A stretch of 64,000 bases of DNA, taken from positions 1-64,000 of the forward strand of contig NZ_QURL01000002.1 of the NCBI RefSeq assembly GCF_003403015.1, in the 5' to 3' direction. The notes under the pieces were generated by a model. That model saw nothing but the letters and a program-made list of their open reading frames with translations, was not told the DNA's origin and did no database searches. Positions 43,900 to 54,054 of the stretch are shown piece after piece (position 1 is the first letter of the stretch; each line of letters opens with the position of its first letter). The translations under genes and the position numbers were made by a program. Source of the DNA: Fulvimarina endophytica. GTDB taxonomy: Bacteria; Pseudomonadota; Alphaproteobacteria; Rhizobiales; Rhizobiaceae.

Positions 43900-44924
43900 C
43901 AGGCGGCGTCGAGTTCGGCAAGGGCCCGTTCGATGCGGGCGCCCGACCCCGACTCCTCGAGCGGATTGCGGCGCAGGCGATGGGCGAGGGCCGAGGGCGC
44001 GAGTTCCGCCAGATGGGGAAAGCCGACTTCGCTCTCGCCCCTGAGGCTCGCCAGCGCCCGCGCTGCGCGAACCAGGGTCAGTTCGGCGCGCAGTCCGTCC
44101 GTTCCGAGCGAGATGCAGAGCTGGGCCGCCTGTTCCAGAATACGGTCCGAGACGTTCACCGCGTCGAGCCGGGCGCGGGCGGCCTCCAACTGATCGCGCA
44201 GCGCCCGCTCCGCGGCTTCGCATTCATCGAGGAAGGCGGAGGGGTCGCGCTCGAACCGGTCGCGGGCCTTTACCACGGCGATGCGCGTCTTCACGTCGTT
44301 CGGCGTCGTGACCGTGACGGACAGTCCGAAACGGTCGAGAAGCTGGGGCCGCAATTCGCCCTCTTCGGGATTGCCGCTGCCAACGAGGACGAAGCGGGCC
44401 GGATGCCTGAGGCTCAGACCCTCGCGCTCGACCACGTTCTCGCCGGAGGCCGCGACGTCGAGGAGGAGGTCGACCAGGTGGTCCTCGAGGAGATTGATCT
44501 CGTCGATATAGAGAAAGCCGCGATTGGCCTTGGCGAGGAGCCCGGGCTCGAACCGGCGTTCGCCGGTGAGGAGCGCGTGTTCGAGGTCGAGCCCGCCGGT
44601 GATCCGATCCTCCGAGGAGCCGAGCGGCATATCCACCACGGGAACCGGCACCGTTACGATCTTCGGCTTGCGGCCGGCTTCGAGCTCGGCCGCGCAGACC
44701 GGGCAGAACGCGTCCGCTCTTGCCGGATCGCAGCGATAGGGGCAGTCATTGGCCTTCAGGGGCGGCAGGACCGCCGCCAGCCCGCGGACCGCCGTCGACT
44801 TGCCGGTGCCCCGGTCGCCGAAGGCGAGGACGCCGCCGATGCCCGGATCGATCGCGGCGAGCTTGAGGGCCGAGGTGAGCTCGCTCTGGCCGACGATCGC
44901 GGTGAAGGGGAATTGCCGTTTCAT
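43899..44924 (-). CDS. bchI: Magnesium chelatase AAA+ ATPase subunit I
   Basis: 341 residues. Walker A FGDRGTGKSTAVRGLAA, Walker B FLYIDEINLLEDHLVDLLLD, sensor GSGNPEEGELRPQLLDRFG and a Cys-rich loop (YRCDPARADAFCPVCAAELE). Start is the ATG at 44924 (MKRQFPFTAIVGQ), though no strong Shine-Dalgarno is seen. It is the first gene of bchIDO. The 143-nt divergent gap upstream has no PpsR box. Confidence 0.95.
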   Translation of the reverse strand: MKRQFPFTAIVGQSELTSALKLAAIDPGIGGVLAFGDRGTGKSTAVRGLAAVLPPLKANDCPYRCDPARADAFCPVCAAELEAGRKPKIVTVPVPVVDMPLGSSEDRITGGLDLEHALLTGERRFEPGLLAKANRGFLYIDEINLLEDHLVDLLLDVAASGENVVEREGLSLRHPARFVLVGSGNPEEGELRPQLLDRFGLSVTVTTPNDVKTRIAVVKARDRFERDPSAFLDECEAAERALRDQLEAARARLDAVNVSDRILEQAAQLCISLGTDGLRAELTLVRAARALASLRGESEVGFPHLAELAPSALAHRLRRNPLEESGSGARIERALAELDAA

Positions 44925-45067
44925 GGGGGGACGATACGCGAAGGCGTTGCGGCGTGAAACCGGAAATATGCGCCCTTCCCGTGAAAGCGGCCGCGTCCAT
45001 TGCGCCGGTCCGAGAGGGCGGTTATGCCGAAGGGAACGAAACGGGAAACCGGACGAGGCGCTTCTCC

Positions 45068-46195
45068 TTGCAGTTTTCACCACAACAGGACGCGGCGCTG
45101 AAGGCCGTCGCCGATTGGCTGGAGAACGGCGACAGCCCGATCTTCCGGCTGTTCGGATATGCGGGAACCGGCAAGACCACGCTCGCGCGGCACTTCGCCG
45201 AAGGAGTGGACGGGCCGGTGCAGTTCGCCGCCTTCACCGGCAAGGCCGCCCAGGTGCTGCGCTCCAAGGGCGCCAAGACCGCCCGCACGATCCATTCGCT
45301 CATCTACCGGCCCAAGGGCGAGGAGGAGGTGGCGGACGAGGAGACCGGAACGGCCCGCGTCTCGCCGACCTTCTCCCTCAACCGTCAGAGCCCGGTCGCG
45401 AAGGCCCGGCTCGTCGTCATCGACGAATGTTCCATGGTGGACGAAGCGTTGGGGCGCGACCTCATGAGCTTCGGCACGCCGATCCTCGTCCTCGGCGATC
45501 CCGGCCAGCTTCCCCCGGTCTCGGGCGGCGGCTTCTTCACCGAGGCCGAACCGGACTTCCTCCTCACCGAGATCCACCGCCAGGCGCGCGACAACCCGAT
45601 CGTGCGGCTCGCCCTCGACGTTCGCGAGGGCCGGGAGATCATGCATGGGGACTACGGAACCGTGCAGGTCATCGGCAAGCGCGAGGTCGAGCAGGCCAAG
45701 GTGCTGGCTGCCGATCAGGTGCTGGTCGGCACCAATCGCACGCGGCGGGCCTATAATCGGCGCTTGCGCGAACTGAAGGGCTTCGCCGACGTCCTGCCCC
45801 AGGTGGGCGACAAGCTGGTCTGCCTGCGCAACGACCCCCAGAAGGGCCTTCTCAACGGCTCCCTCTGGCAGGTGATGACCGCGAGCAAGGAGTCCGTGAA
45901 GCCAGGCATCAACCTCATCGTCAGGCCCGAGGACGACGACATCGACAAGGGTGCGGCGAAGATCCGGCTCCTCAAGGCTGCCTTCGAGGATCCCGAGGCC
46001 GACACGCCCTGGTCGACCAAGAAGCGGTTCGACGATTTCGATTTCGGCTATGCGCTCACGGTCCACAAGGCACAGGGCTCCCAGTGGGACGACGTCATGC
46101 TGTTCGACGAGGCCTGGGCCTTCCGCGAGAGCCGCGAACGCTGGCTCTATACCGCCATCACCCGCGCGGCGAAGACGCTGACCGTGGTTCGCTGA
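45068..46195 (+). CDS. RecD/Dda-like superfamily 1B DNA helicase
   Basis: 375 residues from TTG 45068 (or about 413 from ATG 44954, which would leave only 29 bp to bchI). Helicase motifs: FGYAGTGKTTLARHF (I), LVVIDECSMVDEAL (II), LGDPGQLPPVSGGGFF (III), YALTVHKAQGSQWDDVMLFDEA (V) and WLYTAITRAAKTLTVV (VI). Likely an ATP-dependent 5'-3' exodeoxyribonuclease-V-alpha-like helicase; single protein, no RecB/C partner nearby. Confidence 0.85.
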   Translation: MQFSPQQDAALKAVADWLENGDSPIFRLFGYAGTGKTTLARHFAEGVDGPVQFAAFTGKAAQVLRSKGAKTARTIHSLIYRPKGEEEVADEETGTARVSPTFSLNRQSPVAKARLVVIDECSMVDEALGRDLMSFGTPILVLGDPGQLPPVSGGGFFTEAEPDFLLTEIHRQARDNPIVRLALDVREGREIMHGDYGTVQVIGKREVEQAKVLAADQVLVGTNRTRRAYNRRLRELKGFADVLPQVGDKLVCLRNDPQKGLLNGSLWQVMTASKESVKPGINLIVRPEDDDIDKGAAKIRLLKAAFEDPEADTPWSTKKRFDDFDFGYALTVHKAQGSQWDDVMLFDEAWAFRESRERWLYTAITRAAKTLTVVR

Positions 46196-46258
46196 GCGGT
46201 CCGAGACCTCAAGGAGCGGCGATCCGCCGGTCTTCTCCGTAACCCGTGCGAGGCTTCG

Positions 46259-47134
46259 TCAGGACCGGCTCGCCTTGCGCAGGTTCGCGGTTCCGAACCT
46301 TCGTCCGAAGAAGGCGCGCCGGGGGCGATCGGAGCGGTTGGGGCTCGGAAGATCGGCGCTCAGGGGCTCGTGGCGGGCTGCGGGCGTACCCTCGATCGGG
46401 GCAAGACCGAGGCGTGCGGCCGCCGCTTCGAAGGAAAGCTGCTCGTACTGGTTCTTGGCCACCGTGAAGGCGCTGATGCTGGTCGCCACCGTCTCGTCGA
46501 CGAACATCAGAATGGTCATCGCATCGCTGGTCGAAAGGTCGAGGGCCTTGAGCGCCGCGAGGAGCAGGGGACTATCGGCGGACGACAGAAAGCGCGCCGC
46601 TTCCTCCTGCCCCAGGAACAGCTCCTGCGCCAGGAAATCGCGAAGCGCGTCGATATTGCGCGAACGGGCGATCTCGACGATCGGCTTCTTGCCCTTGGGC
46701 GCGTTGCGTGGACGCTCCGGTTTCGCGACGAGGAATTTCAGCGTGTCGCGGGCCTCCTGCGCCGACCGGGCGGTGCGCTCGGGCCGGGGCTCGCCCACGG
46801 CGGTTTCGGCCAGGACGCCCATATCGGCGATCGGGGAGGCGGATTCCGCGGAACTGGTGACGGGCGCTCCGCCGGCGCTCGTCTCGTAGATTGCGCGAAT
46901 CGCGGCCGGGACCGTGCCCCGCTGGGCGAATTCGGCCTTGATATAGGCCTGGGTCTCTGCGGCAAGATGCGACCAGACCGGTGCGATCAGGCTGGTCAGC
47001 GCCTTTTCCTGGCGCTTGGAGGGGGAGGGAAGCGCGAGAAAATTCAGCGCCGCCGCCGTTGCGATCGCGTCGTAGCCATTTGCCGCCTTCGGCTTTTCCA
47101 ACGCCCGGTAAAGGCTCGGCAACTGGCTGCGCAT
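46259..47134 (-). CDS. Uncharacterised alphaproteobacterial protein (possibly DUF2336-like)
   Basis: 291 residues, no signal peptide or TM segment, helix-rich. Recognisable stretches are KPIVEIARSRNIDALRDFLAQELFLGQEEAARFL and LLLAALKALDLSTSDAMTILMFVDETVATSISAF; the C-terminal ~35 residues are basic. The helical repeats recall DUF2336 proteins, but I cannot confirm membership and do not assign a function. ATG 47134 has GGAG six nt upstream. Convergent with the helicase gene. Confidence 0.75.
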   Translation of the reverse strand: MRSQLPSLYRALEKPKAANGYDAIATAAALNFLALPSPSKRQEKALTSLIAPVWSHLAAETQAYIKAEFAQRGTVPAAIRAIYETSAGGAPVTSSAESASPIADMGVLAETAVGEPRPERTARSAQEARDTLKFLVAKPERPRNAPKGKKPIVEIARSRNIDALRDFLAQELFLGQEEAARFLSSADSPLLLAALKALDLSTSDAMTILMFVDETVATSISAFTVAKNQYEQLSFEAAAARLGLAPIEGTPAARHEPLSADLPSPNRSDRPRRAFFGRRFGTANLRKASRS

Positions 47135-47386
47135 CCCGTTCTCCGATGGTTTCCCGAAGGTTTCGACGAAGGTGAGAATGCCGTAAGAAAGATTGCCGCG
47201 CCGTTAAGTGGAATGGTTAACGCAATCGTTCAAATTGAAGCGATCGAGCCCGTCTTGCCGGAACCACAAGGGCTGAGACCATTCGGCAACAGATGAGGAC
47301 CCGTGGCCGATCCATGGCGCCGCGAGGGCGCTCGCAAGGCGCCAGGGGCGAGGCGTTCGATGCGCGTGGTTACCGCGATCTTGCGA

Positions 47387-48085
47387 TCAGCCCGCCAAGG
47401 TGGGGGCGGGGGCGGGGCCGGGCGCATCGGTTCGGGCCTCGCCGGCTGGGCCCGGTTCCGACGGCATGGCTGCGGTCGGTCGGATATCGATGGGCAGGCA
47501 CGAGACCGTCTTCAGGAAGGCGTCGGCTGCCGGACGCTTGCTCTCCTCGTCGATCAGGACGCGGATCGTCATGTAGCCGGTGCGCACGTCGACGACCACG
47601 GGGAGGGCGGAGCTGTCCTCCAGAAGGGTCGTCGCGCGCACATCCTCGATCTGCTGCGGCGTTCCGACGATGAGATTGACCAGCCCGCCGATCGCCGCGC
47701 GATCGTTGATCGAATAGAGATTGTCGCCCTGGCTGTCGTAGATCGAGGCCGACCAGAAATTGTCGATCGTGCCGTTGGCGCTGATTTCGACGGGGCCGCC
47801 GTCGAGGGCGAATCGGCAGCTGGCCACGAGGAAGGCGGGGTCCGAGAAGGCGAAGGACCGGCGAAGGCCCCCGTCGGCGGGAAGCTCCTCCTCGGCCAGT
47901 GGCGGCCGCACGACCGAGGCATCGCGCAAGGGGCCGATGCGAACCACCTCGAAATAGTCGCCGAGGCCGCTGAGGCGGCTCCAGGCGCTGTTGTCCGAGA
48001 CGTTCGGGATCATGAAGACGATGGCGATGTGGACGAGGCCGGCGCCGACGAGGCCGATCAGGATCGCGAGGACATATCTAGCCAT
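47387..48085 (-). CDS. DUF1254-family membrane-anchored protein
   Basis: 232 residues. One N-terminal TM helix (YVLAILIGLVGAGLVHIAIVFMIP), then a soluble domain with LGDYFEVVRIGPLRDASVV and DGGPVEISANGTIDNFWSASIYDSQGDNLYSINDRAA. Paired with the next gene as usual in Hyphomicrobiales (DUF1254 beside DUF1214). Overlaps it by 8 nt. Tail is Pro/Ala-rich. Function unknown. Confidence 0.82.
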   Translation of the reverse strand: MARYVLAILIGLVGAGLVHIAIVFMIPNVSDNSAWSRLSGLGDYFEVVRIGPLRDASVVRPPLAEEELPADGGLRRSFAFSDPAFLVASCRFALDGGPVEISANGTIDNFWSASIYDSQGDNLYSINDRAAIGGLVNLIVGTPQQIEDVRATTLLEDSSALPVVVDVRTGYMTIRVLIDEESKRPAADAFLKTVSCLPIDIRPTAAMPSEPGPAGEARTDAPGPAPAPTLAG

Positions 48086-48665
48086 CGGTGCGACACTCCT
48101 GCCGGGTGATCGAGGGCATCGCCAGCCCAGCGGCCCCGGTGATGGCGCTGGCCGGCGTGTCGTAGAGGGCGAAGGTCAGGCGATAGGGACCGCTTCCGTC
48201 CGTCGCCAGCCAGTTGCCGGCCCGCGCGCTCGGGCCGACCGCGATGGTGAAGCCGTTGTCCTCGCCCCGAAGCAGCGCGTTCGAGGTCAGCCAGCCCGGC
48301 CGTCCGCGCTGGGGCAGGTCGACGAGGCCCGTATCGGAATGGGCCGAGACCGTGAAGAAGCGTGCTGCCGGCGTGCTTCCCGACAGGAGATAGGAGCATT
48401 CGAGACGCAGCCTGCGCCCGGCATCGTCCTCCTCGGCCTGGAACATGATGCCCTCGCCGCCGCCGAGCGTGAGCTGGGCGAGCTTTGCGAGCCGTGCGCG
48501 CGCATAGGGATCGGCGTCCTGGGTCCCGATCAGCGGGCTTGCGACCCAAGGGCCGAGCTGCACCGTATCGAAGTTCGTCCCGCCGTCGATCGCAAGCTTG
48601 GCCGACCAGCCGCCGAGGCCGAGCGCGATGCCGATCGCCAGGACTATGGCAAGGAGATAACGCAT
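48078..48665 (-). CDS. DUF1214-family membrane-anchored protein
   Basis: 195 residues from ATG 48665. N-terminal helix MRYLLAIVLAIGIALGLGGW, then RARLAKLAQLTLGGGEGIMFQAEEDDAGRRL and FFTVSAHSDTG; ends in a strand-rich domain (WLATDGSGPYRLTFALYDTP). First of the DUF1214-DUF1254 pair, probably acting in the cell envelope. The ATG at 48680 is less likely for lack of spacing to GGAAG. Confidence 0.82.
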   Translation of the reverse strand: MRYLLAIVLAIGIALGLGGWSAKLAIDGGTNFDTVQLGPWVASPLIGTQDADPYARARLAKLAQLTLGGGEGIMFQAEEDDAGRRLRLECSYLLSGSTPAARFFTVSAHSDTGLVDLPQRGRPGWLTSNALLRGEDNGFTIAVGPSARAGNWLATDGSGPYRLTFALYDTPASAITGAAGLAMPSITRQECRTDG

Positions 48666-48812
48666 GAATGCTGCTTCCAACCGATCGTGGGGCGGGGTCT
48701 AGACGCAAAACGCGGGCGCGGCGAGCGACCGGCTGCGAAAAGCCGCGTTCGGGCCGGCGGTCCCGCGACGCGCGTGTTCGCCGCATCTGTCGGTCAGTCC
48801 CTCCACGGCAGG

Positions 48813-50993
48813 CTAGTTCTCGACCGTCTGCCGCTCGTCGCTCGATGCGGCGAGCGGGACGGGCTTCTCGGAGGCGGCGGAGGCGACCTGTTCGCCGGTC
48901 AACGGCGCCAGATCCTCGAACCGCGTGCCGATCTCCGACAGGACATGTTCGGCATCGGGTGTCAGCCCGGTCTGGCCGGCCGCGATCAGCGGATTGTCCA
49001 CCGGCTCGCCCACATCGCGCCCGCCCTCGGGGAAAGGGTTGTCGATATAGGGGATCGGCTTCAGCTCGATGTTCTGGTGGGCCGCTTCCATGAAGCGCTG
49101 CCAGGTCATCGCTGGCAGCGAGCCGCCGGTGAGCTTCTTGGTCGGTCGGAAGCTGTCATTGCCGTACCAGACCGCGCCGACGAAATTGCCGGTGAAGCCG
49201 ACGAACCAGCCGTCGCGATAGCCCTGGGTGGTGCCGGTCTTGCCGCCGGCGCGGGTCATGGAGAGCTGCGCGCGCCGTGCGGTGCCGGATTCGGTCACGC
49301 CGACGAGCATGTCGTTCATGTTCTTCGTGGCCTCCGGGTTCAGAAGTTCCCGGCGCGGCGGCAGATCGCGGCGCGCATCCCACAGGATGCGTCCCTCGGC
49401 GCTCGTCAGCTGCGAGATCGCATGCCGGTTCGGCGTATATCCGCCATTGGCGAAGACGGTATAGGCGGTCGCCTGATCGAGAACCGTCACCTCGGAGGTT
49501 CCGAGCGCCATGGTCTTGTCGCCGCGCAGATCGGACTCGATGCCCATCTCCTTGGCGAGCTTGACCGTGTTGTCGAAGCCGACCTTCTGATAGAGGCGCA
49601 CGGCCGGAATGTTCAGCGAGCGGCCGAGCGCGCTCTTGAGCGTCACCCGTCCGGCGAAGGAGCGTCCGTAGTTCTGGGGCGCCCAGTTGCCGATGCGCAA
49701 GGGGCTGTCCATGATCGTGTCGTCGGGCTTCATGCCCTGCTGCATGGCCGTCGCGTAGACATAGACCTTGAATGAGGAGCCCGGCTGGCGAAGGGCGCGG
49801 GTCGCGCGGTTGAACTGGGACTGGCCGTAATCGCGCCCGCCGACCATGGCGCGCACGCCGCCATCGTCGGAGAGGACCACCATCGCGGCCTGCTCCACGT
49901 CGTAGGTCTTGCCGAACTGGCGCATGTTGTAGTCGACCGCCTCGTCGGCGAGAGCCTGGAGCTTCATGTCGATCGTGGTGCGCGCGACGAGATTGCGGGT
50001 GCCGAGATCGTTCTCGCGCACCAGCCGCTGGGTCTCCTCGAAGGCGTAGTCGAGGAAGTAGTCGGGCGACTGGCGCTGGGAGCGGTCCACCGCCGAGGCG
50101 GGCTGACGCCGGGCCGCGACCACCTGGCCCTCGGTCATGAAGCCGGCCTGGACGAGATTGGTCAGAACCTCGTTGGCGCGGGCGCGCGCCGCCGGCAGGT
50201 TGATGTGCGGGGCATATTTGGCCGGCGCCTTGAACAGGCCGGCGAGCATCGCGGCCTCGCCGAGATTGACGTCGCGGATCGACTTGTCGAAGTAGAATTC
50301 GGCCGCCGCCGCCGCTCCGAATGTGCCGCCGCCCATATAGGCGCGGTCGAGATACATCGCGAGGATCTCGCGCTTGGAAAGGTGCGTCTCGAGCCAGAGC
50401 GAGATGAACGCCTCGTTGATCTTGCGCTCCAGCGACTGCTCGGGCGACAGGAAGACGTTCTTGGCGAGCTGCTGGGTGAGCGTCGAGCCGCCCTGGACGA
50501 CGCCGCCGGCTCTGGCGTTCTCGCCGAGCGCGCGGGCCAGGCCGAAGAAGTCGATGCCCCAGTGCTCGAAGAAGCGACGGTCCTCCGTCGCCAGCACCGC
50601 CTTGATGAACTGGTCCGGCAGTTCGTCGATCGGAACCGCGGCCGCGCGCAGGATGCCGCGCTGGCCGATCTCGTTGCCCTTGCGGTCGAGGAAGGTGACC
50701 GAGAAGTCCGCCTCCTCCGGAAGCCCGTTCGCCGTCATCCGCATCGCGGGCTGGGCGAGGAGAAGAAGCAGGATGAAGCCGGCGACGCCGAGCGTGAATC
50801 CTTCGCCGGCCAGCTCGAAGACGATCCTGTAGAAGCCGCGTGCGCGCATACGCCGCGACTGGATCGTCACGCCCTCCCACCACTGGGAGAAGCCGTTCCG
50901 GAAGCGGAACAGCGAGGAATCGATCCAGGCATCCACCTCGATGAGGCGCGAGGGAGTCTTATGGGATCGCTTGGGTTTCGGCTGGTCTGTCAC
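48813..50993 (-). CDS. Class A penicillin-binding protein (PBP1A)
   Basis: 726 residues from GTG 50993 (MTDQPKP; a TTG at 51053 would give 746). A cytoplasmic basic leader and one TM helix ([13 protein letters not shown]) precede the GT51 glycosyltransferase: [41 protein letters not shown]. The transpeptidase follows with SSFK (serine active site), SLN in [16 protein letters not shown], and KTGTTQ. It polymerises and cross-links peptidoglycan. C-terminal tail of ~100 residues is polar. Confidence 0.93.
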   Translation of the reverse strand: MTDQPKPKRSHKTPSRLIEVDAWIDSSLFRFRNGFSQWWEGVTIQSRRMRARGFYRIVFELAGEGFTLGVAGFILLLLLAQPAMRMTANGLPEEADFSVTFLDRKGNEIGQRGILRAAAVPIDELPDQFIKAVLATEDRRFFEHWGIDFFGLARALGENARAGGVVQGGSTLTQQLAKNVFLSPEQSLERKINEAFISLWLETHLSKREILAMYLDRAYMGGGTFGAAAAAEFYFDKSIRDVNLGEAAMLAGLFKAPAKYAPHINLPAARARANEVLTNLVQAGFMTEGQVVAARRQPASAVDRSQRQSPDYFLDYAFEETQRLVRENDLGTRNLVARTTIDMKLQALADEAVDYNMRQFGKTYDVEQAAMVVLSDDGGVRAMVGGRDYGQSQFNRATRALRQPGSSFKVYVYATAMQQGMKPDDTIMDSPLRIGNWAPQNYGRSFAGRVTLKSALGRSLNIPAVRLYQKVGFDNTVKLAKEMGIESDLRGDKTMALGTSEVTVLDQATAYTVFANGGYTPNRHAISQLTSAEGRILWDARRDLPPRRELLNPEATKNMNDMLVGVTESGTARRAQLSMTRAGGKTGTTQGYRDGWFVGFTGNFVGAVWYGNDSFRPTKKLTGGSLPAMTWQRFMEAAHQNIELKPIPYIDNPFPEGGRDVGEPVDNPLIAAGQTGLTPDAEHVLSEIGTRFEDLAPLTGEQVASAASEKPVPLAASSDERQTVEN

Positions 50994-51130
50994 GCGTCGG
51001 GTGCCGCCATGGGTCGAAATGCTGTATGGCCCGAACTGCAGAAGGACGGGCAATTCAAACTTCGCAGGATCGTCCCTTATCTATAATCCCGGCGGTAAAA
51101 AGTTGCGACACCAATTCAGAGAATTCGGCG

Positions 51131-51619
51131 ATGCGTGAATCCGGCAACAAACCGTTCTGGCGGGAAAAGACGCTGGACGAGATGAGCGTCGAGGAGTGGG
51201 AATCCCTCTGCGACGGCTGCGGGCGCTGCTGCCTCAACAAGCTGGAGGATTTCGACACGGGCGAGATCGTCTGGACCAATGTGGCCTGCACCCTTCTCGA
51301 CGATGCGACCTGCCGCTGCTCGAACTACGAGAGGCGGCACGAGACCGTTCCCGATTGCGTCGGCCTGACCCCCCGCACCGTTCGCGAGATCGGCTGGCTG
51401 CCGCCGAGCTGCGCCTACCGTCTGGTTGAGGAGGGGCGCGATCTCTACTGGTGGCACCATCTCGTCTCCGGCGACCGCGAGACGGTCCATCAGGCCGGCG
51501 TCTCGGTGCAGGGCCGCACGATCAGCGAAGACGGCATGCCGATCGAGGACTTCGAGGACCATCTGGTCGAATGGCCGGAAGAGGACCCGGGCGAGGGGGT
51601 GAGGCCGGCGCGGAACTGA
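51131..51619 (+). CDS. YcgN-family cysteine-cluster protein
   Basis: 162 residues. [20 protein letters not shown] and [16 protein letters not shown] give the Cys cluster; [27 protein letters not shown] is typical of the UPF0260/YcgN family. Metal or Fe-S binding is likely, the function unknown. Divergent from PBP1A and convergent with chaC. Confidence 0.92.
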   Translation: MRESGNKPFWREKTLDEMSVEEWESLCDGCGRCCLNKLEDFDTGEIVWTNVACTLLDDATCRCSNYERRHETVPDCVGLTPRTVREIGWLPPSCAYRLVEEGRDLYWWHHLVSGDRETVHQAGVSVQGRTISEDGMPIEDFEDHLVEWPEEDPGEGVRPARN

Positions 51620-51622
51620 CCG

Positions 51623-51641
51623 CGACCGGCCTCGCCGGTCG
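51623..51641. terminator. Bidirectional hairpin between ycgN-like gene and chaC-like gene
   Basis: CGACCGGC (51623-51630), 3-nt loop, GCCGGTCG (51634-51641): perfect 8-bp stem in the 27-bp gap of two converging genes. No U tract. Confidence 0.5.
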
Positions 51642-51646
51642 ACAAG

Positions 51647-52174
51647 TCAGCGCTTGAGGTGAGCGGCGACGGTTTCGAGCCAGGGATCGCGAAGGCCGAG
51701 GGCATGGATCTCGGTCAGCGCATTGGTCACGTATTCGACGTTCGGGCCGGACCGCCCATGGGCCGTCATGACGATGCGCGCAGCGTCCTCGGCCGCGATC
51801 TTGCCGCCATATTGCGGGTGGCCCCGATCGACGACATAGGTCACCGCGTGGACGCTGCCGCCGCCCGTCAGCCTGATCGAGACGGCCCGTTCCCGATAGA
51901 CGTGGGTGACGAGTTCGCGGGCGCGCAGATAGGCCATGACCGCTTCGTGGTCGCGGCCCGCGACCCGGTAGGCCATGCCGACGCAGGAGCCGCCGCGGTC
52001 CAGCCCGAAGACGAGACCCGGCCGCTCCGGCGTGCCGCGATGGACATGGCTGCGCACGCAAAGAGACCGGTGGAAGCCGGCGAGCCGCGCGCTCCTGCGC
52101 TCCAGGTAGTCGAAGCCCGGGTTCCAGACGAGCGAGCCGTAACCGAACACCCAGAAGTCATCGTTTCCGCCCAT
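51647..52174 (-). CDS. ChaC-like gamma-glutamylcyclotransferase
   Basis: 175 residues. FWVFGYGSLVWNPGFDYLERRSARLAGFHRSLCV is the ChaC opening, with the YGSL substrate-binding motif; YLRARELVTHVYRERAVSI carries the region of the catalytic Glu. The family degrades glutathione to 5-oxoproline and Cys-Gly. Full length for the short bacterial type. Confidence 0.92.
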   Translation of the reverse strand: MGGNDDFWVFGYGSLVWNPGFDYLERRSARLAGFHRSLCVRSHVHRGTPERPGLVFGLDRGGSCVGMAYRVAGRDHEAVMAYLRARELVTHVYRERAVSIRLTGGGSVHAVTYVVDRGHPQYGGKIAAEDAARIVMTAHGRSGPNVEYVTNALTEIHALGLRDPWLETVAAHLKR

Positions 52175-52226
52175 TTGTATCCGCTATGTCGTTTCGTCCA
52201 AGCTCAATATGTCAAAGGGAGTTGCG

Positions 52227-53237
52227 GTGTCTTCGTCAACCTCGGAACCGCGCCGCGTCGCGCGCGCCTATCGCTGGATCATCGCGGTCGCGGTCCTTCT
52301 CGTCCTCGCGCTCACCGGCTTCTGGTTCTATGCCGCCCACGAACTCGACCGTCTCGTCTCCCGCCAGATCGCCGAGGCCGAGGCGCGCGGCGTCTCCATC
52401 ACCTGCTCGGGGCAGGACGTCACCGGCTATCCGTTCCGAATCGGTCTCGTCTGCGACGATGTCGGGATCTCGAACCCGGCCGAGGGTCTGACCGTCGAAG
52501 GCGGCGCGTTCCGCAGTGCCGCCCAGATCTATCAGCCGAACCGGGTCGTCAGCGAACTCGACGCCCCGGTGCGCATCGAGATGGCGGGTGGTCCGGTGAT
52601 CGATCTCGGCTGGAGCCTCGCCCAGGCAAGCACGAGCTTCTGGACCGAGGGGCTCGACCGCTTCTCGCTCCATACGGACGCCCCGACGACGACGATCGAC
52701 GGCACCCCCGTCTATTCCGCCTCGGACGGCGAGCTGCATGCGCGCCGGCGCGACGGCGATCTCGACATCTCCGGGCGCCAGACGGGGGCGCGGGTCGAGC
52801 TTGCGGCGGCAAGCGCCGTTCCGGCCTTCGACCTCTCGACGGATCTGACCATCGCCGGCGCGGCGGACTGGCTGTCCGGGCGCGCGGCCGGCCAGACCCC
52901 GCTGGACCTCTTCGCTGGGCGCAGCGGCACCCTGCGCTCGCTCGCGCTCACCTTCGAAGGCGAGCCCTCCGGGGCCGAACTGTCGGGAGACTTTTCCTTT
53001 ACGGATACCGGGCTCCTCAACGGCGATTTCGAACTCGCCCTGACCTCGCCCGAACGGCTTGCCGCGATCGTCGGTGAGGCCGTGCCGCAGGCGGCCTCGA
53101 TCGCGCAGACGGTCGCATCGGTGGTGCCGTTCGTGGGCAGGACCGAGAACGGGCGGACCGTCCTGCGGATCAACGCCGACAATGGCCGGCTTTCGGCGGG
53201 CGTCCTGCCGCTCGGCCAGATCCCGCCGCTGCAATAG
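52227..53237 (+). CDS. DUF2125 envelope protein
   Basis: About 336 residues. One N-terminal TM helix (WIIAVAVLLVLALTGFWFYA) and then a large periplasmic beta domain with SITCSGQDVTGYPFRIGLVCDDVGIS, typical of DUF2125 in Hyphomicrobiales. Start chosen at GTG 52227 because AAGGGAG lies 5 nt upstream; ATG 52209 is in frame but has no ribosome site. Role unknown, AsmA-like fold is possible. Confidence 0.85.
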   Translation: MSSSTSEPRRVARAYRWIIAVAVLLVLALTGFWFYAAHELDRLVSRQIAEAEARGVSITCSGQDVTGYPFRIGLVCDDVGISNPAEGLTVEGGAFRSAAQIYQPNRVVSELDAPVRIEMAGGPVIDLGWSLAQASTSFWTEGLDRFSLHTDAPTTTIDGTPVYSASDGELHARRRDGDLDISGRQTGARVELAAASAVPAFDLSTDLTIAGAADWLSGRAAGQTPLDLFAGRSGTLRSLALTFEGEPSGAELSGDFSFTDTGLLNGDFELALTSPERLAAIVGEAVPQAASIAQTVASVVPFVGRTENGRTVLRINADNGRLSAGVLPLGQIPPLQ

Positions 53238-53283
53238 GAATACCGAAGCCTTCGCGCTCGAAACCAAGACCGAAAGGACGTCC

Positions 53284-53802
53284 ATGAACGATGCACAGAC
53301 ACCCGATCAGGAGGTCGTCGATTTTGCCGGCCGCGTCTTCGGGGCCGCCCGGTCCGGCGACACGGAAACGCTCGCGCCGCTGCTCGAAGGGGGACTACCG
53401 GCGGATCTGCGCAACGAGAAGGGCGACACGCTGCTGATGCTCGCGAGCTATCACGGGCAGATCGAGGCGGTCCGCCTTCTGCTTCATCACGGCGCCGATC
53501 CGGGGCTTGCGAACGATCGGGGCCAGACGCCGCTCGCGGGCGCGATGTTCAAGGGCGAAGGGGCGATCGCCGAGCTCCTGATCGCCTCCGGGGCCGACGT
53601 GAACGACGGCGGGCCGTCCGGCAAGACGCCGGCGGTCATCGCGGCGATGTTCGACAGGGTGGAACTCCTGGCGATGCTCGCCGGTCGGGGCGCCGATCTC
53701 GACGCCCGGGGCGCGGATGGGACGAGCGCGCTCGATGCGGCCCGGATGATGGGGGCGGCGAAGGCGGTCGCCTATCTCGAAGGATCCTCCGGCCGGCGAT
53801 GA
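53284..53802 (+). CDS. Ankyrin-repeat protein
   Basis: 172 residues with four to five ankyrin repeats: GDTLLMLASYHGQIEAVRLLLHHGADPG, GQTPLAGAMFKGEGAIAELLIASGADV, GKTPAVIAAMFDRVELLAMLAGRGADL and GTSALDAARMMGAAKAVAYL. No signal peptide, so a cytoplasmic protein-binding role. It follows the DUF2125 gene after 46 nt. Confidence 0.9.
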   Translation: MNDAQTPDQEVVDFAGRVFGAARSGDTETLAPLLEGGLPADLRNEKGDTLLMLASYHGQIEAVRLLLHHGADPGLANDRGQTPLAGAMFKGEGAIAELLIASGADVNDGGPSGKTPAVIAAMFDRVELLAMLAGRGADLDARGADGTSALDAARMMGAAKAVAYLEGSSGRR

Positions 53803-53812
53803 GGCCGGCCGG
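53789..53812. terminator. Hairpin at the ankyrin/slyX convergence
   Basis: CCGGCCGGC (53789-53797), 6-nt loop, GCCGGCCGG (53804-53812). It includes the ankyrin stop codon and lies before the convergent slyX stop. Perfect 9-bp stem but no T run. Confidence 0.45.
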
Positions 53813-53835
53813 TGTCTTCAGGGAACGAGCCGGTC

Positions 53836-54054
53836 TCAGTAGTGGGGCGGCTTGGTGATTTCCGGCCTGTTGCCGCCATCCTCGACCGCGCCGATCCGGT
53901 CGGTCAGGTGTTCCTGCTTGCGCTGGATCTGCCGGATCGCGGCGAACGCCTTGGCAAGCTCGTCCGACAATTCCTCGATCGTCTTGGCCTGATGGCTGGT
54001 CAGGACTTCCAGATCCTCCAGACGGCTGAGGATGGACGAATCGGTCTCGGCCAC
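53836..54054 (-). CDS. slyX: SlyX-family coiled-coil protein
   Basis: 72 residues: ILSRLEDLEVLTSHQAKTIEELSDELAKAFAAIRQIQRKQEHLTDRI is a heptad coiled coil, ending EITKPPHY, the usual SlyX C terminus. Start GTG 54054 with CGGAG 8 nt upstream. Function unknown. Confidence 0.85.
   Translation of the reverse strand: MAETDSSILSRLEDLEVLTSHQAKTIEELSDELAKAFAAIRQIQRKQEHLTDRIGAVEDGGNRPEITKPPHY

Noticed and set aside
47190..47225. CtrA box near 47195-47222 (TTAA...TTAA)
   Set aside because: Spacing between the TTAA halves is 9 rather than 7.
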